In this document: piece by piece, positions 40,327 to 48,689 of the stretch
How positions within the stretch are numbered: position 1 is the stretch's first letter
Layout: each line of letters begins with the position of its first letter
Assembly (NCBI RefSeq): GCF_019145495.1
Contig: NZ_JAHSTU010000008.1
Location: 1-64,000, forward strand
Direction: 5' to 3'
Source: Pseudomonas azerbaijanoccidentalis
GTDB lineage: Bacteria; Pseudomonadota; Gammaproteobacteria; Pseudomonadales; Pseudomonadaceae
DNA length: 64,000 nt
Program-made: the position numbers and the translations under genes
Notes under the pieces: generated by a model
The model's database searches: none
What the model was told of the DNA's origin: nothing
The model's input: the letters and a program-made list of their open reading frames with translations, nothing else

Positions 40327-41760
40327 ATGCCGTCCGTGCCTGTTTACGAAAACTTCATCAACGGCCAGTTCGTGGCCAGTGCTGCGCACCTCGATGTGAT
40401 CAACCCGGCCACCGGTGCCGTGTTGTCGAAAGTCCCGGCCTCGACCGCCGACGACGTCGAACGCGCGCTCTCTGCTGCCCGAGCGGCGCAGAAGGATTGG
40501 GCGCGCAAGCCGGCGAATGATCGCGCCGGCTACTTGCGCCGCATCGCCGCCAAGCTGCGGGAAAACGCGCCACACCTGGCGCGCACCATTACGCTGGAAC
40601 AAGGCAAGATCAGCGGCCTGGCCGAAGTCGAAGTCAACTTCACCGCCGACTACCTCGACTACATGGCCGAATGGGCGCGGCGCATCGAAGGCGAAATCAT
40701 CACCAGCGACCGCCAGAACGAAAACATCTTCCTGTTCCGCAAACCGTTGGGCGTGGTGGCCGGGATCCTGCCGTGGAATTTCCCGTTTTTCCTGATCGCC
40801 CGCAAGATGGCCCCGGCGCTGTTGACCGGCAACACCATCGTCATCAAGCCCAGCGAAGAGACGCCGAACAACTGCTTCGAATTCGCCCGATTGGTGGCTG
40901 AAACCGATCTGCCGCCCGGCGTGTTCAACGTGGTCTGCGGTGACGGCCAGGTTGGCGCGGCACTGAGCGCGCACCAAGGCGTGGACATGATCAGCTTCAC
41001 CGGCAGCGTCGCCACCGGTTCGCGAATCATGGCTGCCGCCGCACCGAACATCACCAAGCTCAATCTGGAGTTGGGCGGCAAGGCGCCAGCGATAGTGCTG
41101 GCCGATGCCGACCTCGATCTCGCCGTCAAAGCCATCCGCGATTCGCGCATCATCAACAGTGGCCAGGTGTGCAACTGCGCCGAGCGGGTGTACGTCGAGC
41201 GCAAGGTCGCGGATCAATTTATCGAACGCATTGCGGCGGCCATGAGCGCGACCCGTTATGGCGACCCGATTGCCCAACCTGACGTCGAGATGGGACCACT
41301 GATCAACCGCCAGGGGCTGGACAGCGTCAATCGTAAAGTCCGCACGGCGTTGAGCCAGGGCGCAAGCCTGATCAGTGGCGGGCAAATCGCTGACCTGCCG
41401 AACGGTTTCCACTTTCAGCCCACGGTGCTTGCCGGTTGCCGCGCCGACATGGAGATCATGCGCGAAGAGATTTTCGGCCCGGTGCTGCCGATCCAGATCA
41501 TCGACGATCTCGACGAAGCCATCGCCCTGGCCAACGACTGCGACTATGGCCTGACCTCATCAATCTACACTCGCGACCTGAACAAAACCCTGCACGCCAT
41601 GCGCGAGCTGGATTTTGGTGAAACCTACGTCAACCGCGAGAACTTCGAAGCGATGCAAGGCTTCCATGCCGGCGTGCGTAAATCGGGAATTGGCGGTGCG
41701 GATGGCAAGCATGGATTGTATGAGTACACCCATACGCATGCGGTGTATCTCCAAGGCTGA
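40327..41760 (+). CDS. aldA: lactaldehyde dehydrogenase-type aldehyde dehydrogenase
   Basis: This is 477 residues, the length of E. coli AldA. Motifs are GVVAGILPWNFPFFLIARKM, FTGSVATGSRI (NAD binding), LELGGKAPAIV with the general-base Glu and SGQVCNCAERV with the nucleophile Cys. It oxidises L-lactaldehyde to L-lactate with NAD. The start at 40327 has AAGGAGTCGTCCC; the frame also runs upstream inside rhmA but without a ribosome-binding site. As the last gene of the rhamnonate operon, it completes conversion of rhamnonate to pyruvate plus lactate. Confidence 0.93.
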   Translation: MPSVPVYENFINGQFVASAAHLDVINPATGAVLSKVPASTADDVERALSAARAAQKDWARKPANDRAGYLRRIAAKLRENAPHLARTITLEQGKISGLAEVEVNFTADYLDYMAEWARRIEGEIITSDRQNENIFLFRKPLGVVAGILPWNFPFFLIARKMAPALLTGNTIVIKPSEETPNNCFEFARLVAETDLPPGVFNVVCGDGQVGAALSAHQGVDMISFTGSVATGSRIMAAAAPNITKLNLELGGKAPAIVLADADLDLAVKAIRDSRIINSGQVCNCAERVYVERKVADQFIERIAAAMSATRYGDPIAQPDVEMGPLINRQGLDSVNRKVRTALSQGASLISGGQIADLPNGFHFQPTVLAGCRADMEIMREEIFGPVLPIQIIDDLDEAIALANDCDYGLTSSIYTRDLNKTLHAMRELDFGETYVNRENFEAMQGFHAGVRKSGIGGADGKHGLYEYTHTHAVYLQG

Positions 41761-41781
41761 TCAAATAGGCACGTACCACCC

Positions 41782-41931
41782 GTAGCAGCTGTCGAGCCCC
41801 AGCGAGGCTGCGTTCGGCTGCGAAGCAGTCGCCAAAACCATTCAACGCGGGTTCATCTGGAAGCCCGAGGTGTCCGGTTTGCGACTGCTGCGCAGCCGAA
41901 CGCAGCCTCGCTGGGGCTCGACAGCTGCTAC
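41782..41931. repeat. large inverted repeat, REP-like family B
   Basis: Arms at 41782-41832 and 41881-41931 are reverse complements over 51 bases with a single mismatch, around a 48-base centre. The GTAGCAGCTGTCGAGC outer end and the GCTGCGTTCGGCTGCG inner part are of the pseudomonad REP type. A diverged relative lies at 50921-51034. It sits between convergent genes and would fold into a very stable RNA hairpin. Confidence 0.9.
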
Positions 41932-41940
41932 AGAGGATGA

Positions 41941-44364
41941 TCAAAAATCCACTGTCGCCGAAAGCAGGTAAGTCCGCGGCGTCGACAGCGTCAGCCCTGG
42001 CTCGCTGTCATCCGAAGCGCCCGCCGAACTCCAGTAGCGCTTGTCCGCCACGTTCTCGACGTTGGCCCGCACGGTGACGGTCTTTTCGTCGACCCTGAAG
42101 GCATAGCGTGCGCCCACGTCGAAACGTTCCCACGAATCGATGTCCTTGTTGTTGGACTGATCCAGATACTGCGAGCTGGAATAAATGCCACGGCTGGTCA
42201 GGGTCAAGCCTTGCACCGTCGGCACATCCCACTCGGCGCCCAGATTGACGTTGTATTTCGGCGTAGCAGGCGCGCGGTTGCCGTCGAACGTGCCATTGGT
42301 GGTGTCGGTCAATTCGCTGTCGATGTACATCACACCACCCAGCAGTCGAAACCCTTTGAGCGGTTCGCCGAAGACGCTCAACTCCACCCCTTCGTTCTTG
42401 CGCTTGCCGTTCGGGCCAAAGACCCGCGTCGTGGCGTTGGTCTCGTAGGCTGGCTGCTTGATGCGGAACACGGCGGCAGTGACGGCAAATGCACCAGCGT
42501 CATACTTGGCACCGACTTCAACCTGTCGGCTGATGAATGGCGGAAAGATTTCGTCCTCGTTCACCGAAGTCGACGGCGCGATTTTCCCCTGACTCAAACC
42601 TTCCATGTAGTTGGCGTACAGCGACAACTTATCGGTCGCCTTGAACAGGATGCCGCCCGATGGCGAGAACTTTTCCTCGTCATAGGTGGTGTCGCCCTTG
42701 ATGTCATCGGACCAGTCGTCGACCTGGACCCGCTGCCAGCGACCACCGAGGGTCAGCAACAAACGGTCGTCAAAGAAGCCCAGGGTGTCGGACAACGCCA
42801 CGCTGCTGAAGCGGTTTTCGGTGTAGACCTCTGGATCGAAACGCGTCGGCCGGACAGGCGTAGGTGTTTCCCTTGGGTTATAGAGATTGCTGGGCGCCGC
42901 AGCATAACGGGCGCCACCATTTTCGAAGTCCATGTAGAAATAGCTGGCAGCCAGATTGACCTGATGGCTCACCGGGCCGGTATGGAACCAGTTGCGCACG
43001 CCCGCCGTGGCCGTGCGGACATTTTCATCACGGGTGAAGTCACGCGGCTGCACGCTGAAGTCGCCAGCGTCATTGGTGACGGCCACGGCATGCCGAAGAA
43101 AGTCATGATTACTTTTGCGCGCCCCCACGCCGCCGTACAGCATGACCGAATCGCTGACATCGAATTCGCCATTGACCGTGCCGAACGTGTCCGTGGTCCG
43201 GGCCTGGCTCCAAGGTTGCGCATAGTTGTGGCGGACGTCGTTTGCGCTTGGCACCTTCGCATTGGCGTTAACCTGCACGCGCTCCTGCGGGGCGTCGGTA
43301 TCGCGCTCGGTGTGGCCGATGTCGGTCGAAAGCCGCAGGCGCTCACCGCGAAAATCCAGGCCCAGCACGGCCATCTCACGGTCGACACTCTGGTGATCCC
43401 ATTCGGTATCACCGGACTGTTTCACGCCGTTGAATCGAATGCCGAACATGTCGCCCTCACCAAAACGCCGGCCGACGTCAATGGCACCGCCGAGCTGATT
43501 ATTGGACGCGTAGCTGCCAGTGAACGAGGTGATCGGCTGATCGGTCGCACGCTTGGGCACCACGTTGATGCCGCCGCCGACGCTGCCTCGCGGCGAAATG
43601 CCGTTGATCAACTGGCTCGGGCCTTTGAGGATGTCGACGCGATCGGCCATTTCCATATCGATCGTATAAGTCGGCAAGACGCCGTACAGGCCGTTGTAGG
43701 AAACATCGCTGTTGAACAGGCTGAGCCCGCGAATGGTGAATTGCTCGTAACGCCCGCCCGCCGGATTGGTGGCGCGCACCGAAGGATCGCTGGCGACCAA
43801 GTCGCCCAAAGTACGGGCCTGCTGGTTTTTCACCGTTTCACTGGTGTAAGTCGTCATGCTGAACGGCGTTTCCATGAAATCTTGCGAGCCCAGCAAACCT
43901 TGCGAGCCACGGCGCGCGACCTGGCCACCGGCATACGGATCGCCATGTTCGGTATCGACTGCACCGAGAATCGAAGTCGCGCCCAGTTGCAGGCTGGCGC
44001 CACTTGGCGCCGGCATCAGGATGTAGGCCTGTTCGCCCACCGGCTGCAATTGCAGGCCGGAGTTTTGCAGCAGCCGGGCAAAGCCCTCTTCCACGCCGAA
44101 ATCACCGGACAACCCGGCACTGCTGCGACCGCTGACCAGTGCCGGATCCACTGACAAGTTAACCCCGGCCAAGCCTGCGAACCGTGTCAACGCATCGCTC
44201 AGGCTGCCGGCAGGCACCTGGTAGCTGCGACGGGTGGCGTCTTCGGCCCAGCTGTTGGTGATGAAAAACGGACTGGCGCTGAGGCTCAGCATCAGGCTCA
44301 GGCGCAACAACGGGCGCAGACCGGACGACGCCGGGTGTGGACAGCAAGGCTTTACTGCGGACAT
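41941..44364 (-). CDS. TonB-dependent siderophore receptor with STN signalling domain
   Basis: This is 807 residues. A signal peptide ends near SWA, followed by an STN domain (about 45-120: YQVPAGSLSDALTRFAGLAG onward) that transmits ligand binding to an anti-sigma factor, a plug domain (about 155-275; FTIRGL, IDILKGPSQLINGI-type wording) and a 22-strand barrel ending in the terminal aromatic TVDF. It imports a ferric siderophore, probably a hydroxamate or pyoverdine-like one; the ligand is not readable. It forms a unit with fecR- and sigma-type genes upstream, 66 bases away. Confidence 0.94.
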   Translation of the reverse strand: MSAVKPCCPHPASSGLRPLLRLSLMLSLSASPFFITNSWAEDATRRSYQVPAGSLSDALTRFAGLAGVNLSVDPALVSGRSSAGLSGDFGVEEGFARLLQNSGLQLQPVGEQAYILMPAPSGASLQLGATSILGAVDTEHGDPYAGGQVARRGSQGLLGSQDFMETPFSMTTYTSETVKNQQARTLGDLVASDPSVRATNPAGGRYEQFTIRGLSLFNSDVSYNGLYGVLPTYTIDMEMADRVDILKGPSQLINGISPRGSVGGGINVVPKRATDQPITSFTGSYASNNQLGGAIDVGRRFGEGDMFGIRFNGVKQSGDTEWDHQSVDREMAVLGLDFRGERLRLSTDIGHTERDTDAPQERVQVNANAKVPSANDVRHNYAQPWSQARTTDTFGTVNGEFDVSDSVMLYGGVGARKSNHDFLRHAVAVTNDAGDFSVQPRDFTRDENVRTATAGVRNWFHTGPVSHQVNLAASYFYMDFENGGARYAAAPSNLYNPRETPTPVRPTRFDPEVYTENRFSSVALSDTLGFFDDRLLLTLGGRWQRVQVDDWSDDIKGDTTYDEEKFSPSGGILFKATDKLSLYANYMEGLSQGKIAPSTSVNEDEIFPPFISRQVEVGAKYDAGAFAVTAAVFRIKQPAYETNATTRVFGPNGKRKNEGVELSVFGEPLKGFRLLGGVMYIDSELTDTTNGTFDGNRAPATPKYNVNLGAEWDVPTVQGLTLTSRGIYSSSQYLDQSNNKDIDSWERFDVGARYAFRVDEKTVTVRANVENVADKRYWSSAGASDDSEPGLTLSTPRTYLLSATVDF

Positions 44365-44430
44365 TGAAAAAGCTCTCTTGTGCGTTCAGTTGCCTTGAAT
44401 GACAAGCGAGTCGAAAAAAGGGGACAAACT

Positions 44431-45375
44431 TCAGACAACTTTTTTACGCGGCAGCAACGTTACCCAATAGCGGGTGCGCATTTGCACCTCCAACGGCAGG
44501 CTGGCGGCCAGCAAGGCGAGAATGCGATCGGTATCGTCCAGGCGGAAACTGCCGGTGACGCGCAGCGCTTCAAGCTCCGGCTCCCAGCGCAAAACACCTG
44601 GTCGATAGGTGTCGAGTTCACGCAGGAAATCCCCCAGCGGCTGGTTATTTGCCATCAGCACGCCTTCGCGCCAACCGGGCTGCAGTACATCAAATGCCTG
44701 AACCTCACCGGCGCCTGCCGCTTGCAGATTGATCTGCTGCCCCGCGCGCAACGTCAGTGCGACACCCTGCAAGGGTTGCAACTGCACGGCGCCGTTAAAT
44801 ACCGATACCCGGCAACCAACGGCATCCTGGCGCACGCAGACTTCGCTCTGGCTGACCATCACTTGGCCGAAGCGGGTCTGGATGGTCAGTGGCGAGTTGC
44901 CCGACACCTTCAGCGACATTTCGCCCTCCACCAGCTTCACGCGACGGTTCGGCAAATCGACATCAACGGCGCTGGCGGTATTCAGTTGCAGGGAGCTGCC
45001 ATCCGCCAGTTGCACCTGCTTGCGCTCGCCTGTGGCGGTGTGCAAATCGGCACGCCAAACGTCCAGCGGCAATTGCCGGCTGATCAGCCAGGCTGCGGGG
45101 ACCAACGCAACAGCACCCAATGCACGCTTGAGCACCACGCGCCGACCGGGATCAGGGCGATCGAGACTGCTCAGGGCCAACGCTGAGGGCAGATCGGCAA
45201 AGCGCTGGCGCAAGGCCTGAGCCTTCTGCCAGGCGTGTTCGTGACTGGCCGAGGTGTCGCGCCATCGTTGCAGGTTCGCGCGATCCTGCTCGGTGGCACC
45301 GCCGGACTCCAGCAACGCCAGCCATTGCGCGGCCGCTCGCACTACCTGACGGGCGTCGGGCGCGGCGCTGTTCAC
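44431..45375 (-). CDS. FecR-type anti-sigma regulator
   Basis: This is 314 residues from a GTG at 45375 that overlaps the sigma-factor stop (GTGA). The N-terminal cytoplasmic DUF4880 region (RQVVRAAAQWLALLESGGAT) binds the sigma factor; a hydrophobic segment (LGAVALVPAAWLISRQL, about 92-108) crosses the inner membrane; the periplasmic FecR domain (TATGERKQVQLADGSSLQLN) and the C-terminal secretin/TonB-short-N domain contact the receptor STN domain. When the receptor is loaded, the protein is processed and releases the sigma factor. Confidence 0.93.
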   Translation of the reverse strand: MNSAAPDARQVVRAAAQWLALLESGGATEQDRANLQRWRDTSASHEHAWQKAQALRQRFADLPSALALSSLDRPDPGRRVVLKRALGAVALVPAAWLISRQLPLDVWRADLHTATGERKQVQLADGSSLQLNTASAVDVDLPNRRVKLVEGEMSLKVSGNSPLTIQTRFGQVMVSQSEVCVRQDAVGCRVSVFNGAVQLQPLQGVALTLRAGQQINLQAAGAGEVQAFDVLQPGWREGVLMANNQPLGDFLRELDTYRPGVLRWEPELEALRVTGSFRLDDTDRILALLAASLPLEVQMRTRYWVTLLPRKKVV

Positions 45376-45881
45376 AGTTCCACCAACAGGCAATGCTCGT
45401 AGGCTTGCGCCATGTAGCGTTTGATCGTGCGTTCGGAGACCGACAGGCGCTCGGCGATTTGCTGATAGCTCAAGCCTTCGAGCTGACTCCAGAGAAACGC
45501 CCGCCGTACCGCCCTCGGCAGTCCGTCGAGCAGCTCATCCAGTGCTTGCAGGGTTTCCAACAGCAGCCAGCGCTGTTCCGGGGATGGCACGCACTCCTCC
45601 GGCAACGCTGCCAGCGCACTCAGGTAGGCCTGTTCCAGACTGCGGCGTTTGTAGAAGTTGCTCAGCAGGCGTTTGCCCACTGTCAGCAAATAGGCACGGG
45701 GCTCTTGCAGATCCGCAATCCGTTGAGAGCTGGCAAGCAAACGCAGAAACGTATCCTGGCTCAGGTCCGCCGCATCGCACGCGTTGCCCATGCGCCGCCT
45801 CAACCAGCCTTCGAGCCAGCCACGGTGATCGCGGTACAGCTCGTGAAGGGTTTGCTCCTTCGGCATCGCTGCGTCACTCAT
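45372..45881 (-). CDS. ECF sigma factor, FecI type
   Basis: This is 169 residues with sigma region 2 (YRDHRGWLEGWLRRRM; DAADLSQDTFLRLLA) and region 4 (RRAFLWSQLEGLSYQQIAER plus SVSERTIKRYMAQAYEH), with no extra domains. It belongs to the iron-starvation class that transcribes the adjacent TonB-receptor gene when signalled by FecR. A Fur-box-like sequence lies about 30-50 bases upstream, so it should be made only under iron limitation. It is the first gene of the sigma-anti-sigma-receptor unit. Confidence 0.94.
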   Translation of the reverse strand: MSDAAMPKEQTLHELYRDHRGWLEGWLRRRMGNACDAADLSQDTFLRLLASSQRIADLQEPRAYLLTVGKRLLSNFYKRRSLEQAYLSALAALPEECVPSPEQRWLLLETLQALDELLDGLPRAVRRAFLWSQLEGLSYQQIAERLSVSERTIKRYMAQAYEHCLLVEL

Positions 45882-45908
45882 CTCAAGAAGCCCTGTGCCA
45901 AGGAATCG

Positions 45909-45930
45909 TAAATGAGAGTGATTCTAATTA
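45909..45930. promoter_or_regulatory. Fur box upstream of the ECF sigma gene
   Basis: TAAATGAGAGTGATTCTAAT matches the Fur-box pattern well (AATGA-x-A-x-TGATT type). Its place 28-49 bases before the sigma start fits a promoter overlap, as in other iron-starvation sigma genes. Confidence 0.7.
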
Positions 45931-46026
45931 ATGTTGTGACGGCGAACCAAGTGCTTTATGCAGCGGATGTGCAGAAAGATTGGGCGACAAGCGTGGATAG
46001 GGAGAAAAAAGCCAAATTTCAGACAC

Positions 46027-46053
46027 AAAAAACCCCGGTCTTTCGACCAGGGT
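46027..46053 (-). terminator. terminator of the tRNA-Val/Asp/Asp cluster
   Basis: ACCCCGGTC and GACCAGGGT pair with one mismatch around a TTTC loop, followed on the minus strand by a T-run. It lies 75 bases beyond the last tRNA-Asp. Confidence 0.85.
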
Positions 46054-46127
46054 CTTTGCTATCGACGCGAAGTAAACCAGTGGTTTCTTCGTAGCATCAA
46101 GGCGTTCAGTGGGCCTTGTTGCAGATA

Positions 46128-46204
46128 TGGCGCAGCGGACGGGACTCGAACCCGCGACCCCCGGCGTGACAGGCCGGTATTCTAACCGACTGAACTACCG
46201 CTGC
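46128..46204 (-). tRNA. tRNA-Asp(GTC), copy 1
   Basis: This is 77 bases with encoded CCA; acceptor GCAGCGG/CCGCTGC, discriminator G, anticodon stem CCGGC/GCCGG with loop CTGTCAC (GTC). It is identical in sequence to the copy at 46299-46375 and is the last tRNA of the leftward cluster. Confidence 0.97.
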
Positions 46205-46298
46205 GTATCGCTTTGGACTTTCATCCAAGTAACTCGTTTGACTGAAAGCTTCGGTGCTTTTCAATCGCGAACCAGACCAAAATCTGCTTCGTAAATAA

Positions 46299-46375
46299 TG
46301 GCGCAGCGGACGGGACTCGAACCCGCGACCCCCGGCGTGACAGGCCGGTATTCTAACCGACTGAACTACCGCTGC
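46299..46375 (-). tRNA. tRNA-Asp(GTC), copy 2
   Basis: The same 77-base gene as at 46128-46204, 94 bases upstream. Together with tRNA-Val(TAC) it forms a leftward tRNA operon. Two identical copies are usual for Asp in pseudomonads. Confidence 0.97.
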
Positions 46376-46428
46376 GCGTCGGTGGAGGCATTTCAGCTTC
46401 CTTCTTGCTTTCGCAAGTTTCTCGGGAG

Positions 46429-46504
46429 TGGTGGGTGATGACGGGATCGAACCGCCGACATTCTGCTTGTAAGGCAGACGCTCTCCCAGCTGAGCTAATC
46501 ACCC
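46429..46504 (-). tRNA. tRNA-Val(TAC)
   Basis: This is 76 bases with encoded CCA; acceptor GGGTGAT/ATCACCC fully paired, anticodon stem TCTGC/GCAGA with loop CTTACAA (TAC), T-loop GTTCGATCC. It is the first gene of the Val-Asp-Asp cluster. Confidence 0.97.
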
Positions 46505-46633
46505 GTTTGCATCTCCGAGGCCGCGAAATTTACGCAGGTAGCGAACCTAAGTCAATAGCAGGATTGAAGTTTTTCTGAAAAAGACAAAATCGTTTCAATC
46601 CGGACAATGCCGCCAACAGTCAGACCGCTGGAG

Positions 46634-47407
46634 TTACTCGCTGTAAATCATCTTCTTGGTCATGCCACCGTCCACCACGAACTCCTGCCCTGTGACAAAA
46701 CCGGCATTCTTCGATAGCAGCCAGGCCACCATCGCCGCCACGTCCTCGACCGTCCCTACCCTCCCCGCCGGATGCTGGGCATGATCGGCGTCGGTCAGCG
46801 GTTCGGCACGGCGTACCGAAGGGTCACGCGCATCGATCCAGCCGGGGCTGACGGCGTTGACCCGGATCTCCGGGCCAAGGCTGATGGCCAGCGCATGAGT
46901 CAGGGCCAGCAAGCCGCCCTTGCTCGCCGCGTAAGCCTCGGTATCGGGTTCGGATTGCCCGGCACGGGTCGAGGCCAGATTGACGACCGACCCATTGTGG
47001 GCGCGCAGATACGGCGCACAGTGCTTGGCCAACAGCATCGGCCCACTGAGATTCACCGCCAACACCCGATTCCAGTAGGCCAGATCGAGGCTTTCCAGAG
47101 TGATGTTATGCGGGTCGGCTACCGCCGCGTTACACACCAGTGCATCCAGTCTCCCGAACTGCCCCAGTACTTCAGCCACGCCGAGTGCTACCTGCCCTTC
47201 ATTCGAGACGTCCATGGCGATGAACCAGGCATTGTCGCCGAGCACCTTCGCCACTTTCGAACCGCGTTCACGATCCAGATCCGTCAGCACCACCTGCCAG
47301 CCTTCGCTGATCAGCCAGGCCGCAATTCCCAGGCCAATGCCCCGCGCAGCGCCGGTCACCAGCGCTACACGGCCATTGGAGCCGCTTGGCGTAGACAGCT
47401 CGATCAC
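46634..47407 (-). CDS. short-chain dehydrogenase/reductase
   Basis: This is 257 residues from a GTG that overlaps the metZ stop (GTGA). The classical SDR layout is present: the cofactor motif TGAARGIG (18-25), NAA in LVCNAAVAD, catalytic Ser in NLASTRAG, YAASKGGL with Tyr and Lys, and the C-terminal GQEFVVDGGMTKKM. An Asp after the second strand (LTDLDRERG) suggests NAD rather than NADP. The substrate is unknown. Tight coupling to metZ is conserved in pseudomonads, but a link to methionine synthesis is not established. Confidence 0.92.
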   Translation of the reverse strand: MIELSTPSGSNGRVALVTGAARGIGLGIAAWLISEGWQVVLTDLDRERGSKVAKVLGDNAWFIAMDVSNEGQVALGVAEVLGQFGRLDALVCNAAVADPHNITLESLDLAYWNRVLAVNLSGPMLLAKHCAPYLRAHNGSVVNLASTRAGQSEPDTEAYAASKGGLLALTHALAISLGPEIRVNAVSPGWIDARDPSVRRAEPLTDADHAQHPAGRVGTVEDVAAMVAWLLSKNAGFVTGQEFVVDGGMTKKMIYSE

Positions 47408-48615
47408 AAGGCAGCCAACCCGCGCGCCAGGTCGGCTTGCAGGTCTGCTATGTCTTCCAGACCGACCGCAACGCGGATCAGGCTGTCACGAATGCCCGCG
47501 GCTTCACGCTCTTGTGGCGCCAGACGGCCGTGGGAGGTGGTGCTCGGGTGCGTGATGGTGGTTTTGCTGTCACCCAGGTTGGCGGTGATCGAAATCAGGC
47601 GAGTCGCATCGATAAAGCGCCAGGCGCCCTCTTTGCCACCCTTGACCTCGAAACTCACCACCGCGCCGAAACCTTTTTGCTGACGCAGCGCCAGTTCGTG
47701 CTGCGGGTGGCTCTTGAGGCCGGCGTAATGAACCTTCTCGATGCCGTCCTGCTGCTCCAGCCACTCGGCCAGTTGCTGAGCGTTGGCACAATGCGCCTTC
47801 ATCCGCAGGTTCAGGGTTTCCAGGCCCTTGAGGAAGATCCACGCGTTGAACGGGCTAAGGGTCGGCCCGGCGGTACGGAGGAAACCCACCACTTCTTTCA
47901 TCTGCTCGCTGCGACCGGCCACCACACCGCCCATGCAACGCCCCTGGCCGTCGATGAACTTGGTCGCCGAGTGCACGACGATGTCCGCGCCCATTTTCAG
48001 CGGCTGCTGCAACGCCGGCGTGCAGAAGCAGTTGTCGACCACCAGCATCGCATTTTTGGCGTGGGCGATTTTCGCCAGTTCGGCGATGTCGACCAGCTCG
48101 GCCAGCGGGTTGGAGGGCGACTCGACGAACAGCAATTTGGTGTTGGCCTTGATCGCCGCATCCCAACCGGACAAATCCGCCAGGGCTACGTAATCGACTT
48201 CGATGCCAAATCGCTTGAAGTACTTTTCGAACAGGCTGATTGTCGAACCGAAGACGCTGCGCGACACCAACACATGATCACCAGCGCTGCACAGGCTCAT
48301 GACCACCGCCATGATTGCCGCCATGCCGGTGGCAGTGGCCACGGCTTGCTCGGCGCTTTCCAGAGCGGCAATGCGCTCTTCGAAGGCGCGCACGGTCGGG
48401 TTGGTGTAGCGCGAGTAAACGTTGCCCGGCACTTCCCCGGCAAAACGCGCGGCGGCGTCGGCAGCGGTGCGGAACACGTAGCTGGAAGTGAAGAACATCG
48501 GATCACCGTGTTCGCCTTCCGGCGTCCGGTGCTGACCGGCACGTACGGCCAGGGTGTCGAACGCTACGCCTTCGAGGTCGCTGTCCAACCGACCGGCATC
48601 CCAATCCTGACTCAT
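47404..48615 (-). CDS. metZ: O-succinylhomoserine sulfhydrylase
   Basis: This is 403 residues, Cys/Met metabolism PLP-dependent family. The start at 48615 has AAGGAGTGACAGC. It has YSRYTNPTVRAFEERIAALE, VDNCFCTPALQQPL and the PLP lysine in VVHSATKFIDGQGRCMGG. It forms homocysteine directly from O-succinylhomoserine and sulfide, the direct sulfhydrylation route used by Pseudomonas instead of MetB/MetC. It lies 74 bases after purF, with a terminator between, and is coupled to the SDR gene. Confidence 0.95.
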   Translation of the reverse strand: MSQDWDAGRLDSDLEGVAFDTLAVRAGQHRTPEGEHGDPMFFTSSYVFRTAADAAARFAGEVPGNVYSRYTNPTVRAFEERIAALESAEQAVATATGMAAIMAVVMSLCSAGDHVLVSRSVFGSTISLFEKYFKRFGIEVDYVALADLSGWDAAIKANTKLLFVESPSNPLAELVDIAELAKIAHAKNAMLVVDNCFCTPALQQPLKMGADIVVHSATKFIDGQGRCMGGVVAGRSEQMKEVVGFLRTAGPTLSPFNAWIFLKGLETLNLRMKAHCANAQQLAEWLEQQDGIEKVHYAGLKSHPQHELALRQQKGFGAVVSFEVKGGKEGAWRFIDATRLISITANLGDSKTTITHPSTTSHGRLAPQEREAAGIRDSLIRVAVGLEDIADLQADLARGLAAL

Positions 48616-48660
48616 GCTGTCACTCCTTTCCCTAATTCTCGTCAATTAAAAGCCAGATAC

Positions 48661-48683
48661 AAAACCGGCCCCTCAGGGCCGGT
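48661..48683 (-). terminator. terminator of purF
   Basis: ACCGGCCC and GGGCCGGT form a perfect 8-bp stem with a CTCA loop; the minus strand continues TTTTG. It lies in the short gap between purF and metZ, making metZ-SDR a separate unit. Confidence 0.8.
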
Positions 48684-48689
48684 AGAAAC

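Noticed and set aside
42211..44154. 647-codon open frame opposite the TonB receptor gene
   Set aside because: A shadow frame of a well-supported receptor gene.
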